Part shown: positions 34,822 through 46,286 of the stretch, one piece after another
How positions within the stretch are numbered: position 1 is the first letter of the stretch
How the letters are laid out: every line of letters begins with the position of its first letter
From: Schistocerca nitens
Taxonomy: Eukaryota > Arthropoda > Insecta > Orthoptera > Acrididae
Direction of reading: 5' to 3'
Assembly (NCBI RefSeq): GCF_023898315.1
Contig: NC_064614.1
Span: 498,744,109 to 498,808,108, forward strand
DNA length: 64,000 bases
Made by a program: the position numbers and the translations under genes
The notes under the pieces: model-generated
Database searches by the model: none
What the model saw: only the letters and a program-made list of their open reading frames with translations
What the model was told of the DNA's origin: nothing

Positions 34822-34839
34822 TGGCGACCCTGCCAGGAT
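34822..34839 (+). promoter_or_regulatory. Primer-binding site of LTR element 1
   Basis: TGGCGACCCTGCCAGGAT lies two bases after the 5' LTR. Its TGG start, complementary to a tRNA CCA end, and its position fit a tRNA primer site. The exact tRNA was not determined. Confidence 0.65.
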
Positions 34840-35167
34840 CGTCCCTTGGAATTCTTTTGATAGTAAAAATAGCAGACAGTAGTATTGTTGTAGTAATTTG
34901 TAGTTTAGTACTTGTAGTCTATCTTGCATGTATAGATTTTAGAATTGAACACTTGTAGTTGTCTTGTCATTCTTTTGACGGTATTTTTGTAGAATTTAAT
35001 TTTTGATGAGTTGTATACATGTTTGACAATTTTGTGCAATTGTGAAGGTTTTAATTGTTCGTTAATCGTGTTTGTCAGGAAGCATTTCATGTGGATGGTA
35101 TTGTTTGTGATAAAGTGTTATATTGTGTGTAATTTTCGTATAGTGACGAGTTTTGTATGTTTTGTAA

Positions 35168-36575
35168 ATGATTACGCGATTGATGAAAAAGGCAAAAATG
35201 ATGGATAGTCAGAATGACGAAATTGTTAACATGGCGAACTCGGCAACACAGGAGAACAGTATGCTGAATATGGAAGTAGAAAACAATTCAATAAGCCGGG
35301 AAAATAGTACGGAATTAGTTCAATATTTTTCACAATCAAAAAATTTTCAGAATACGATATTAACGACAGAAGATTGTGGAATATTATCGAATACAGATAG
35401 CTTTACAGGAAGTTAGTTTTACAGGAAATGTTAGGGGCGAAAAGAATTTCGAACCAGTTAATATGGAGCATTTGATGAGTGCAATATTAAATTTGGGATC
35501 ACTGTTAGGATCTGAATTAAAAACAGAGATGGGAACATTGTCAACACGGTTAGAAACTGATATGGGAACATTGGCAACATGGTTAGACTCACAGATAGGA
35601 ACAATTAAAACTGATATGGGAACAATGGAAACACGGTTAGACTCACGAATAGGGACATGTTTTAAAAACATGAAAGATGAATTAGAGAAAGAAATTAGAG
35701 AAGACGTACAACCGATTTTGAATGCTCACAATAATAGATTAATTTCAATAGAAATTAGACAAAAGGAACAGTACAGAGAACAGGAAGAAAGAGATCGCGT
35801 GATAGTACAAAAATTTTCAGAGTTAAATTTACAACGTGCACACGATAAGGAAGAAATATTTGAAAGAATCGAGGAATCCATACCAAATGACAGAATAAGT
35901 AACCTAACACAACAATATGAACAGTTAACTACTAAATGTGTCAATACTGAAACCCGAGTCGCGACGCTTACGGAAGACGTAAATAAACAGAAGGAACAAA
36001 TAGGTGACTTATCGGAAAGAGTTGAGGAGATTTCAGATAAATTGACAAGTCTTAGTTTAATTGGGGACAGAGATTCAGATGATACAGCTCCATTGCCATT
36101 TGCAGAAACAGAATAGTACCAGAATATACATAAACATGTTGAAAATCAGGGAAAATTTAATGAACGCGTTAAAAGGAAATTTGAGGCATTACGAAAGCAA
36201 GTTAAACAAATTAAAATCGAAATCGTAGGAAAAGAGAGTAGAAGAAATTTAGAATCACCGATAGCAGCGGGTTTTGAAGAAAATAATTTATTTCATTTAC
36301 GAGATGCAACAAGAGAGAGCCAGGTGCGCGAACTTGACAATAATCGACATTCGGACTGGGACAGACGCGGTAGGTCTTTGTCGCCATGAGGCGAAAACTT
36401 TGGCTATAAACACTTTTTAACTGTTCGGAAATTTAAGATCTTTCGCAATTCAAATAATGACATACATCCATGTTCATGGTTAGATCAATTTATGTATGCA
36501 CTTCCACCAAATTGGCCACTAAGTCACAAACTGGAATTTATGTGTGGCTATTTAAGTCCTCAGGGGATTCACTAC
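35168..36575 (+). pseudogene. Gag of LTR element 1, N-terminal part
   Basis: From ATG 35168 the frame is Asn, Glu and Ser rich. After a frameshift near 35400 it continues as a long coiled coil with repeated units of the type METRLDSRIGT and TDMGTLATWLDSQ (about 35520-35660), and ends this part with FAETE before a TAG at 36114. The frame goes on to DATRESQVRELDNNRHSDWD, meets a TGA at about 36390, then reaches the capsid-like region HPCSWLDQF and LEFMCGYL. The domain order matches the cleaner gag at 43757-46081. It is cut at about 36555. Confidence 0.75.
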
Positions 36576-37809
36576 ACCAGGGCTTCACAACATACGTGCT
36601 CACGGAGCAAGCTGTGAGCAGCAAGGCGCGAGCACGGAGCAGCGTGAGCACGCTACCCCCACTACCGGACCAGAGCGGAGAGTGGGGAGAGTCACGTGGA
36701 GTACACAACAGCTGCCGCCAGTCAATGTAAATCCGCAGCCACCTGCAGGGATATCACTCACGAATTATTACTGCGACAAATGAAACAAATAAAGGAAAAT
36801 GTACACGTGCCACATAATTTTATTAGCTTAGTGTATGCCTCTACCATTTGTAGATACTGAAACTAAAGAATTCCACGACAATCCTATATTTTCAACACTT
36901 TCTTCAACACTACTTAAAATAACACCTCCGGTTGTAGTGTTCTTCATGGCTACTACATTGAGGAGCTCCTCCCTCACCTCAAGATCTCTATTAACACCTC
37001 TAATAAATATGGCAAGCTGCGCTGTTTCAGTGATATCAACACTTTCGTCCAGAGCTAGAGAATACGCCATAAAATCTTTACAGATATTTGCAAGCTGGCT
37101 CTGGACGTCGTCTGCCATGTCCTGTATGCGACGCATAATGGTCATGTTAGATAATGGCACAATCCGAAACTGTTCAACTTGAGATGGACACAAATATTCC
37201 GCTGCAACTACCAAACATTCCTTTATTAAATCGCCATCAATTAAGTGGCGCAGGGATTTTGCTAAAAGCAAAGCAATTTTGTAACCCACTCTGAGAGCTG
37301 CCTCAGTTGATTTTTCTTCGTCATCCAGATCTTCTTCAGATAGCTTCCTTTTAAGTTTAATAACTTCCTGTGCACGATCTGGTCAATCACATTTTCCATG
37401 TCCGTAGTCTTTCGCATGGTACGACATATAATGTCGCTGCAAATTAAATTTCGTAAAAGAATTCAGCGTTTTGTGACATACTAAACATTTTGCAACACCA
37501 TCTTTTTCTGTAAACAGATACAATTCCCCCCAATGGGGGTTGAACGGCGAAAGCATGGTTGGGGTTACACAACGGCGACTTCACATGATTCTTAACCAGC
37601 AAAGTGACTGTTAAGAGCAGATCGTAGTACTTTAAACGTTACACAGTCGGCGCGAATTCAATAGGCATGCTGCGGCCCTATTCAAACATGCGCGCGCTTT
37701 TCCCCACCCTCCCCTCCCTCCCTACTCCATGACCTTGCAGCTGCTCGCGAGCACGTGCCTGAGCAGACGCGAGTACTCGCGCTCAAAACCGGCCAGTTGT
37801 TAAGCCCTG
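36576..37809 (-). mobile_element. hAT-superfamily DNA transposon, truncated coding region
   Basis: A perfect 8-bp duplication CACTACAC flanks it at 36568-36575 and 37810-37817, the hallmark size for hAT. The short inverted ends are CAGGGCTTCACAACATA and its near-complement TGTTAAGCCCTG. At 1.23 kb it carries only the first half of a transposase. Confidence 0.92.
36828..37556 (-). pseudogene. hAT transposase fragment (GTF2IRD2/ZBED-like type)
   Basis: The minus-strand frame starts MLSPFNPHWGELYLFTEKD at 37556. It has a BED/C2H2-like zinc finger (AKCLVCHKTLNSFTK, then LQRHYMSYHAKDYG), one in-frame TGA after GHGKCD, then KKRKLSEE-type linker and the start of the catalytic domain. There VPLSNMTIMRRIQDMADDVQ and LALDESVDITETAQLAIFIR carry the first catalytic Asp. 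It ends SVSTNGRGIH at the place of the usual VCTDGAPAM, so the C-terminal catalytic and dimerisation region is absent. It resembles transposases related to vertebrate GTF2IRD2/ZBED5 by motif memory only. Confidence 0.8.
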
Positions 37810-37817
37810 CACTACAC

Positions 37818-38015
37818 TAAGTGAATATGTGCCGTAACGTGCACAGGGCCACGAGCTGTAGTGGTGCTATTCCCTTTTAGTTTTCTGCACTGCTTCCTAC
37901 TCTTTTACTATTCTTTGTATCTATCAAAACAACTCTTCAACTATCAATCTATCTAGAAAAGGAGTCAGTAAAGAATAACCGGATATGACTATTTTACCCA
38001 AAAGTGACAGTTTTC
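37818..38015. other. Unexplained segment between the hAT element and resumed gag
   Basis: The bases do not encode gag, although gag resumes at 38016. Together with 36555-36567 they look like the remains of another insertion or a local rearrangement into which the hAT later jumped. No terminal repeats were identified. Confidence 0.4.
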
Positions 38016-38912
38016 AGGATATTGATGAAAAACGAACCGGCGACGCGCATGCGCGTACTTATTAGAGATCGTAATAATTTAAATGATTTTATCATGCATT
38101 TCTATCGGCATATTGGTCCGAAAACACGCAAGACAGAGTCAAACATAGTCTTATTATGCAGCGTAATTTTAAATAGTCTGAGTTCCGCACGCCGGCAGAA
38201 TACTTTGAAGACATGATTCGAAAGAATCAATTCCTTTCCAACCCTTATAGCCCGACTGAATTAATTCGCATTTGTTTAACTAAACTGCCACGATCGATAA
38301 GACACATTGCTTTAGCCGGAAGATGTAAAGACGACATTGAAACTTTTAAGATTTTGCTACAAGAACTTGAGTATGACAACGACGATGGAACTTCTTGTAA
38401 TTTTTTCAGTAACGGTAATCACAATAGATTTTCAGAGAAAAGGGATAATGATCGGAACGGACGCTATAGCGGTAATTTTGAAAATGACAGACGAAACAGA
38501 CAGGACAATAGATACCAGCCTTATGACAATAACAGACGTTCTAACAGACAATTATAATAACAGAAATTCCTACCGGAATCATCAATCATACAGAAACAGT
38601 AATCGGTATCATCAAGACAGAAACTATTCATACAATAATAGAAATTCTGACTACAGAAATAACCAGGGTAGTAGATATAACAATAATTTCAGAAGTGGCA
38701 GTCGGAATTACACAAGAAGTAAGTCATGCAGACAGCCAGGAAAATAGAAATTTTAATAACAGACACAACCAAGAATTTACATGTAACAGACAGGAGGGAC
38801 CTAACTGGAATCCTCCACGTCACAGAAATTCAGAGAGACAAGTGCAATTCGTAGAAATTGATCCGCGAAATGACGCGAATAATCAAAGACGTGACGCAAA
38901 CAATCGACAATG
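38016..38912 (+). pseudogene. Gag of LTR element 1, C-terminal part
   Basis: The frame resumes with MKNEPATRMRVLIRDRNNLN, matching DNEPAVRMRSVIHDCHSEGE of the second element. After a small deletion it reads MIRKNQFLSNPYSPTELIRI, then LAGRCKDDIETFKILLQELE. The tail is Arg and Asn rich (DRNGRYSGNFENDRRNRQDN, then NSERQVQFVEIDPRNDANNQ) across two frameshifts. No CCHC zinc knuckle is present. Basic Asn/Arg repeats probably serve nucleic-acid binding (inference). Confidence 0.75.
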
Positions 38913-39183
38913 ACTTCTAGCTTCGGCTTCTGGCAGCAATATAGACGGTTCAGAAAGTAATGACACTACGACTTTACATTACGTACGCTTGGAAGACATA
39001 TTTTGCTAGACGGAAAGGAAAGTAGTGTAGACGAATTTTTAGATCCTATTATTGAAGTATGCGTGAGTAAGAATAAGTTCACTGCGGTTTTAGATTCTGA
39101 TTTGGTATACACATTTCAGTTATGCACACTTTAGTACCAGAAAATGCTTTCATAAATTACGAGAAAATTTCTACTTCAGTAAT

Positions 39184-39600
39184 ATGGAAAAACGTATTCG
39201 ATTTGTTCTTGCCAGATGCAAATTATGTAAAAAGGCTAAGCCGCCAACTATTTCTCAAAGAGCACCATTGTTTCCTATCATTCCAGCGAAATTAAAGGAG
39301 ATGGCTGCAGTCGATTTGTTCGGTCCAGTGGTTCGTTCTACTAATGGTTTTGCGTACATTTTGGTAGTGGTGGAATTGACGTCAAAATATGTATGTTTTA
39401 CACTTTTACGCGAAACAACAGCTCGTTCAGTATCTAATGCTTTCATCAAATATTTTCTTAAAGAAGTGGGTCATGTTGATAAAGTTATATCAGATAATGG
39501 AGCACAGTTTCGCTCTAAAATTTGGCTTCATACTCTAAGATTAAACCAATTTTCATTTCACTTTTTCACCCTCAATCTAACGCTTCAGAGAGATGGATGA
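39184..39600 (+). pseudogene. Integrase remnant of LTR element 1
   Basis: The frame contains LARCKLCKKAKPP, the cysteine end of the HHCC zinc finger, and the first core block AAVDLFGPVVRSTNGFAYIL with catalytic Asp in VDLFG. VISDNGAQFRSKIW follows, with the second Asp in SDNG. The frame then stops at 39598 before the Glu motif. It is the only pol part left. The gap to gag shows loss of protease, RT and RNase H. Confidence 0.85.
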
Positions 39601-40079
39601 AGGAAATCAATAAATTGTGTCGTCTTTATTGTCATCATTGAACATCAATTTGTGACAGAATTGCAATTACACAGTTAACACTATTCAATTACACAATAGT
39701 ACTTAATATGTGGATGAAACATGAGCGAGTGTGTTTTGTGTGTTTTCCTTTCCTAATCCCAAGTAATTGGTACCGACCTACCTCCTAAATATTATTTTAC
39801 TTGTTTGTTGTGGCTTGCACTGACACCCATAAATATTATAGGTTTACTGATATTTGTGTATTTGTAATAGTTAATATGACAATTATCTGATATCATTTGT
39901 GTGTTTATTATAATTTGTATGTTTAGTTTAAGAGCATTGATAATAATTTTGTAAAAAGCAATTGTGTGTACATTCAAACTGTTGTCGTGCTTACACCTAT
40001 TATCATTGATGGGTGCCACTTGGAGATGTTTAATTTCTGCTGATGAACTCTGATGAACTGTTTCGTTATTGCTGGTGAT

Positions 40080-40810
40080 TATTATGGACTGTTACCTGCA
40101 CTTGTTCAACATTGATGGGTGCCACTGTTGGAACTGTTTAATTACTACTGGTGAATTTTATCGGACTGCTGTCTGCACCTGCTCGCCATTGCTGGGTGCC
40201 AGTGCCACTGTTGGAACTGCTGCTATTGATGTGATGTCACTCATTCCTGCCTGCACCTGTTCGCCATTGCTGGGTGCCACTGTTGGAACTGCTGAAACCC
40301 TGATGAGATGTCACTTGTTGGTGTCCGCACCTGCTCGCCATTGCTGGGTGCCACTGTCGGAACTGCTGCTACTGAAATGATGTCACTTGTTGCTGTCTGC
40401 ACCTGTTCAACATTGCTGGGTGCCACTGATGGAACTGCTGCTACTGAAATGATGTCACTTGTTGCTGTCTGCACCTGTTCAACTGTTCAACTGTCTGCAC
40501 CTGTTGGAACTGCTGCTACTGAGATAATGTCACTTGTTGCTGTCTGCATCTGTTCAACATTACTGGGTGCCACTGTTGGAACTGCTGATACTGAAATGAT
40601 GTCACTTGTTGGTGTCTGCACCTGCTCGCCATTGCTGGGTGCCACTTTTGGAACTGCTACTAATGATGTGATGACACTCATTCCTGCCTGCACCTGTTCC
40701 ACATTGCTGGGTGCCACTGATGGAACTGTTGCTACTGAAATGATGTCACTTGTTGCCATTTGCACCTGTTGACAATTACTGGGTGCTACTGTTGGAACTG
40801 TCAACTACTC
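40080..40810. repeat. 72-bp tandem minisatellite in LTR element 1
   Basis: Roughly nine to ten units of about 72 bp follow the pattern CTGCACCTGTTCAACATTGC, TGGGTGCCACTGTTGGAACT, GCTGCTACTGAAATGATGTC. One unit is shortened near 40480. Since 72 is divisible by three, long frames appear on both strands, but no start context or domain supports a protein. It lies between integrase and the 3' LTR. Confidence 0.85.
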
Positions 40811-41182
40811 TGGGGAGTGCTACTTATTTATTGAACTATTGAAAAGATTTTATGTGAATATTTGTGTAAACTTATTTATTGTGTATATGCTGTTTATGAA
40901 ATGTTATGAGACTCTTATCTGCACCTATTCGTCATTGCTGGTGCCACTGATTGAAATGTTTAACTACTCTGAGAAATGACACTTGCGTAAACTATAATGT
41001 AAAATCACATGTATGCAAGCATTTGTATTCCTTACTGTATTTTACATAGTAGGTTATTGAAGGGTCAGTGCAAAGCCGAAATTTATTTAGTTACGTGGTA
41101 TTTACTTTTATCTGTGTTCTTTGGACGAATTTGGTGGTATTTTCACCACACATGCTGGCAAAAATACCACCAAATTGTAGCC

Positions 41183-41199
41183 TGTGGAGGAGGGGCATA
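41183..41199 (+). promoter_or_regulatory. Polypurine-tract candidate of LTR element 1
   Basis: TGTGGAGGAGGGGCATA directly precedes the 3' LTR, which starts TCACAGGTGGCTACA (the expected TG has become TC). The position and purine bias fit plus-strand priming. Confidence 0.6.
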
Positions 41200-41450
41200 T
41201 CACAGGTGGCTACAGTCACAGCGCCGGAGATTGCGCCAAAGATTATTATTCCGCCGCTGCCACTTGCGCAGTAGTTGTCGAGAGGATGTCGAGGGCAGTA
41301 GTACTTCAGAGGATGTCGAGGGCAGTAGTAGTTCTGGGGATGTCGAGTGCAGTTGTTGTTCTGTTGGGTGAGAGGGTAGATGCTGTTCGATTGGTGTAAT
41401 GTATACATGGAAGATGTTGCAATGATCACAGTGTATTTTTCGTCAATATA
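41200..41450 (+). repeat. 3' LTR of LTR element 1, left part
   Basis: It matches 34130-34342 with several differences and a tandem expansion of GAGGATGTCGAGGGCAGTAG units (41283-41350). It ends CGTCAATATA where the mariner-like element begins. The remainder continues at 51145. Confidence 0.85.
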
Positions 41451-41745
41451 CAGGGTGAGTCACCTAACGTTACCGCTGGATATATTTCGTAAACCACATC
41501 AAATACTGACGAACCGATTCCACAGACCGAACGTGAGGAGAGGGGCTAGTGTAATTGTTTAATACAAACCATACAAAAATGCACGGAAGTATGTTTTTTA
41601 ACACAAACCTACGTTTTTTAAAATGGAACGACGTTAGTCTTGTTAGCACATCTGAACATATAAACAAATACGTAATCAGTGCCGTTTGTTGCATTGCAAA
41701 TGTTAATTACATCCGGAGATATTGTAACCTAAAGTTGACGCTTGA
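41451..41745 (+). repeat. Left long terminal inverted repeat of the mariner-like element
   Basis: It runs from CAGGGTGAGTCACC to CCTAAAGTTGACGCTTGA and matches the complement of 50847-51142 with a modest number of differences (for example AACGTTACCGC against AACATTACCAC). Confidence 0.88.
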
Positions 41746-42005
41746 AACCTCCGACGTTCAGTTGCGTGTTGTAACAAACACGGGCCACGGTCGGCGAGCA
41801 GCATCTGCAGGGACATGTTTACGATGTCGACCGTGTTTACGAGTGTAGCTGTAGTGCACTGTTGTGGTTTGGTCTAGGTGTCGCAGTGTCCGCATGTAGC
41901 GCTTGCTGCTATTGTTATTCTGCATTCGTCTCCGCACGCAGACCAACTGTAGTACACCGTGTTACCAGACGTCTGTGATAGTGTAGTGTTGTAGGAACTG
42001 TGACC

Positions 42006-42849
42006 ATGGTGTATTCGAACTTTGAAAAGGCGGAGATGATACTCATCTATGGCGAGTGTCGACGAAATGCAGCTGAAGCCTGCAGGGTGTATGCAGAACG
42101 GTACCCGGACAGAGAGCATCCAACGTGCCGCACATTGCAAAACATCTACCGCCAACTGTATGCAACAGGTATGGTCGTAGCACGCAAACGGGTCCGTAAC
42201 AGGCCCGTCACAGGAGGAGCGGGTGCAGTTGGTGTGTTAGCTGCTGTTGCCATGAACCCACACATGAGAACACTGGACATTGCGGGAGCCGGTGGACTGA
42301 GTCAAAGTAGTGTCATGCGCATACTGCATCGTCACCGCTTTCACCCGTTTCATGTGTCGTTACATCAGCAATTACATGGTGATGACTTTAATCATCGAGT
42401 GCAATTCTGTCAATGGGCATTAACAGAGAATGCGTTGCAGATCTACCTGTTTACAGATGAAGCGGGTTTCACAAACCACGCGTCGACGTATGTGGTATCA
42501 GCATGATGATGCACCTGCACATTCCGCAATTGACAGGATGTTCGATGGGCGTTTCATAGGACGTGAAGGACGCATAAATTGGCCAGCCAGTTCTCCTGAT
42601 CTTACACCTCTGGACTTCTTTCTGTGGGTTACGTTAAAGGAGAATGTGTACCGTGATGTGCCTACAACCCCAGAGGATATGAAACAACGTATTGTGGCAG
42701 CCTGCGGCGACATTACACCAGATGTACTGCGGCGTGTACGACATTCATTACGCCAGGGATTGCAATTGTGTGCAGCAGATGATGGCCACCACATTGAACA
42801 TCTATTGGCCTCACATGGCGGGACACACTCTATTCCACTCCGTAATTGA
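42006..42849 (+). pseudogene. Mariner-like transposase, internally deleted and frameshifted
   Basis: ATG 42006 begins MVYSNFEKAEMILIYGECRR, a DUF4817-like helix-turn-helix. ACRVYAERYPDREHPTCRTL and HRHRFHPFHVSLHQQL follow, then LFTDEAGFTNH with the first catalytic Asp. At about 42490 the frame changes and about 70 residues typical of the family are absent. The sequence resumes MWYQHDDAPAHSAID (second Asp) and PASSPDLTPLDFFLWVTLKE (third), ending at TGA 42847-42849. All three catalytic acidic positions are therefore still encoded, but not in one frame. The start ATG is preferred over the upstream GTG at 42000 by the CACCATGG-like context. Confidence 0.85.
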
Positions 42850-42902
42850 AAACGGAAACCACGTGTGTACGTGTACCTCACCCCTCATGGTAATGTACAT
42901 GT

Positions 42903-43457
42903 TGTAAGTAGGCTGTTTATGTTTTCTTATTGGAAACGTTACGTAGCGCTCTGTATGAAAATCACTGGCTGTGCTGTGTGCAGTCTGTGGCTAGTTTGCA
43001 TTGTTGTCTGCCATTGTAGTGTTTGGCAGCGGCAGCTGGATGTTAACAGCGCGTAGCGTTGCGCAGTTGGAGGTGAGCCGCCAGCAGTGGTGGATGTGGG
43101 GAGAGAGATGGAGGAGTTTTGAAATTTGTAAGACTGGATGTCAATTATAACTATTAAGGTAAATACATTGTTTGTTCTCTATCAAAATCTTTCATTTGCT
43201 AACTACGCCTATCAGTAGTTAGTGCCTTCAGTAGTTTGAATCTTTTATTTAGCTGCCAGTAGTGGCGCTCGCTGTATTGCAGTAGTTCGAGTAACCAAGA
43301 TTTTTGTGAGGTAAGCGATTTGTGAAACGCATAGGTTAATGTTAGTCAGGGCCATTCTTTTGTAGGGATTAATGAAAGTCAGATTGCGTTGCGCTAAAAA
43401 AATATTGTGTGTCAGTTTAAGCACAGTCTTGTATAATTTTTCTAAGGGGACGTTTCA
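42903..43457 (+). repeat. 5' LTR of LTR element 2
   Basis: It starts TGTAAGTAGGCTGTTTATG and ends GGGGACGTTTCA. It is near-identical to 50129-50683, with differences such as TTGGAAACG/TTGGCAACG and GTTAACAGCG/GTTAATAGCG. Confidence 0.93.
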
Positions 43458-43459
43458 TA

Positions 43460-43480
43460 TGTCGACCCTTAGCCGAGGAT
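43460..43480 (+). promoter_or_regulatory. Primer-binding site candidate of LTR element 2
   Basis: TGTCGACCCTTAGCCGAGGA lies two bases after the LTR, the same spacing as TGGCGACCCTGCC in element 1. The TGT start is unusual for a CCA-ended tRNA primer, so one substitution or a different primer is implied. Confidence 0.5.
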
Positions 43481-43756
43481 ACCTCACTGGAATCTTCTGA
43501 TTTTTTCTTGTAGTTTGTGTAATTAGTGTAGCTATTGTTTATTGCTAGCGCGTAATCATAGAGGCAATTTCCTTTGTAGTTGTAGTTTTTCATTGTTGTA
43601 CAGTAAAACAGTTGTGGCATGCATGTAGATTTGCACCAAGTATTTCGCAGCTTCAATTAACTAGATATTATTTTCAGTGCTATGTTAATGTGTTCTCTTA
43701 TTTTTGCTCTTCAAATTGTGCTTTTCTGTGTTGTCGTGTGAAATATTGTGACAATA

Positions 43757-46081
43757 ATGGCGTGTGAAAAACGTAACACTAGGCTACAAAGTAAACTGAG
43801 AAATAATAGTGACGACGAGCGTAGCTTATCAGCACCACTGTGTAATGAATTAACAGACATTCAAAGTGGTAATTTGGTAATTGTGCATAGGGAAATGGAG
43901 CGGGCGGCAAATAATGACGTAGACAGTGGAACAATTAGTGAACAGGGAAGCATTATCGATCGATCGGTCGGCAACAGCTCGCCTCAGGAATCCGAAATGA
44001 CAGAACACAATATTGCAAATGCTGTAGACTCAGGTTTTGGGTCCCCACCGTTTTCTCAAATAAGTCAAGACACATTTTCTGCTCGTCAAAATGTAAATGT
44101 TGCCGGTGCAAATGCACTGCCTAAAAGCATAGAGGAACAGATTCCAGACACTAATACATTATTATTGCAATTAATGCAGCAAATGAAACAAAATCAGAGA
44201 CAAACACAGCAACAGTTAGACACAATGGAACAAAATCTTCAAAAGTTAGACACAATGGAACAACACCAGAGACAAACACAGCAACAGCTTCAAAAGTTAG
44301 ACTCATTGGAACAAACTCTTGAACAAACACGTGAAGATTTAACTACTGAGTTACATAACATTGAATCGAAATGTCAAAAAGCCTGTAATGACGTAAAAAC
44401 ACAAATTTGTGAGCATTTTCAACCTATTTTTTCGCGGCATGAAAATGCATTACAGAATCACGAAGCAGCCATAAAAGAACTGCAAATTATTTTTCATGAA
44501 AATCATGAGACCTTGCAAGCTAAAATTGACTCAGTTGCATCTACCGATACGGTTACGCAACTTGCAAAAACTCAGGAAAACTTAAAGGACACAGTAGATA
44601 CGATTTCAACACAAATGGACACTCTGAAACTTGGTTCAGAAAAACATACAGAGGAAATAATTTCACTATCGGATAAAGTAGCCGAACTTTCAGATCAGTT
44701 CACTAACTTATCTACAAAGGTAGATGATGATCTGAATGACACAACACCTGTAGCCTTCACTGACACTGAAGAGTATGAAGAAATTAGAAAACTCAAACAA
44801 AATCAAAATCAAATCAATACACAGTACAAAAGAGAAATCCGGGAAGTTCAAGATCAGTTGGCACAAGTAATACAAGAATTACGTATTTCAGAGGACACTC
44901 GCGCCCCAATACGGGAAGAGGGACATAGAAATACGGAACAGCCACAAAATAATAACACAGCGCATTTCGGAAATTATGAAAGATATTGGTAAGGTACACC
45001 GAATTTTGAGATGGAACCGCCGAAACGACGTAACAATGACCGACATGCGACTCGCCGACATGATGACTTTGACTATAAGCTGTTCATTACTACACGCAAA
45101 TTCAAAACATTTAAGAATTCTGGCAACGACATTCATCCACTAGCATGGCTCCATCAATTCTCTCACTGTTTTCCTCCCAACTGGTCGTTAGAACACACAT
45201 TAGAATTTATGTGTGGCTATTTAGATAATGAACCAGCTGTAAGAATGCGATCGGTCATTCACGATTGTCACAGTGAAGGAGAATTTTACCATGCCTTCCT
45301 CTCAGCATATTGGTCTCAAGCTACACAAGACCGAGTAAAACATAGCATCATGATGATGAAACACTTTGAACAATCTGAATTTTCCAGTCTTGTCAAATAT
45401 TTTGAAGACATGTTGCATAAGAATCAGTATCTTTCAAATCCATACAGCCCCTCAGAACTCATTCGCATTTGCTTAATCAAATTGCCTGAACATTTACGAC
45501 ATATTATTTTAGCAGGACGTTGCAAAGACGACATTGAAGCTTTTCAGGGACTGTTACAAGAACTGGAAATTGACACTGACAATCGCGGAACGCGAAAACA
45601 GGAGCACAACAATTACAGGTCACATCTGTCACAATTCCGCGATGAAAGAAATAATAACTGGACACGACAAGGCTATTCTCACAACACATATCGTGACCAA
45701 AACAGACACCACCCGTATGACAACCGTTGGCAGAGTACTAATAATTACAGGGAAAGATCACCTATCCGCGGTAGTGACTATCACATAGACAATCAGAGAA
45801 ACAGACAATTTGGGAACCAAAATAATTATTATCAAGGGAGACAGAATAACTTTAGACGCAAAGGTCCAGCGCGCAGTTACGATTCAGGGAGAAATTCTCC
45901 ACCACGTGACTGACAAGAAAGAAACTATGGAATCTACCGACATGACGACAGACGATATGATCGTAACGACAGACCTGAATTGCATCAGAACTGGCGGGAT
46001 TCAAACAGAGCAGGGCCCTTTCGACAAAGTGAATTTGTAGAAGCTAGGTCTCCTAATCCCAATAACGGCGCGCGCCAATAA
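43757..46081 (+). CDS. Gag of LTR element 2 (one frame with two in-frame stops)
   Basis: From ATG 43757 (MACEKRNTRLQSKLRNNSD) the first 412 codons form a long coiled coil, including Gln-rich repeats QRQTQQQLDTMEQ and LQKLDTMEQHQRQTQQQL at about 44200-44320. A TAA stands at 44990-44992. The same frame continues, possibly from ATG 45011 (MEPPKRRNNDRHATRRHDD), into a capsid-like domain: HPLAWLHQFSHCFPPNWSLE, FMCGYLDNEPAVRMRSVIHD, YSPSELIRICLIKLPEHLRH. An Arg/Asn/Tyr-rich tail follows, with a TGA at 45911-45913 and a final TAA at 46079-46081. No CCHC knuckle is seen. It would form the particle and bind RNA. The stops may be mutations, or the coiled coil and capsid may be separate products. Confidence 0.8.
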
Positions 46082-46088
46082 AGGAACA

Positions 46089-46286
46089 GACAATGACTCG
46101 CACCGCAGGCAGCCACCTGCGCCGGCTGCCTCAGAGAAAAATAACACAGACGCTAACCTTGAGAAAAGATTTAGCATTCCTTACCGACGTATAAAACATG
46201 ACAATTGCTTTTCAGTTGAAAGTCTGCGTACTAGGAAGAGTAAAGGTTTACACCACATTTCACATGTAAAACCGTTTATTGAATGA
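46089..46286 (+). pseudogene. Relic of the pol C-terminus in LTR element 2
   Basis: The frame reads DNDSHRRQPPAPAASEKNN, then KSKGLHHISHVKPFIE and stops at 46284-46286. The ending resembles the last residues of Ty3/gypsy pol polyproteins (HHVSxxKP type). The junction directly after gag indicates that one deletion removed nearly all of pol. Assignment is by pattern only. Confidence 0.5.

Noticed and set aside
37550-37800. Second half of the hAT transposase elsewhere in the element
   Set aside because: The bases between the finger and the terminus are GC-rich and non-coding; no C-terminal hAT dimerisation motif exists inside the duplicated borders.
40080-40810. CRISPR-like array or repeat protein
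   Set aside because: Units are contiguous without unique spacers, and the frames are open on both strands merely because the period is a multiple of three; the host is a eukaryote.
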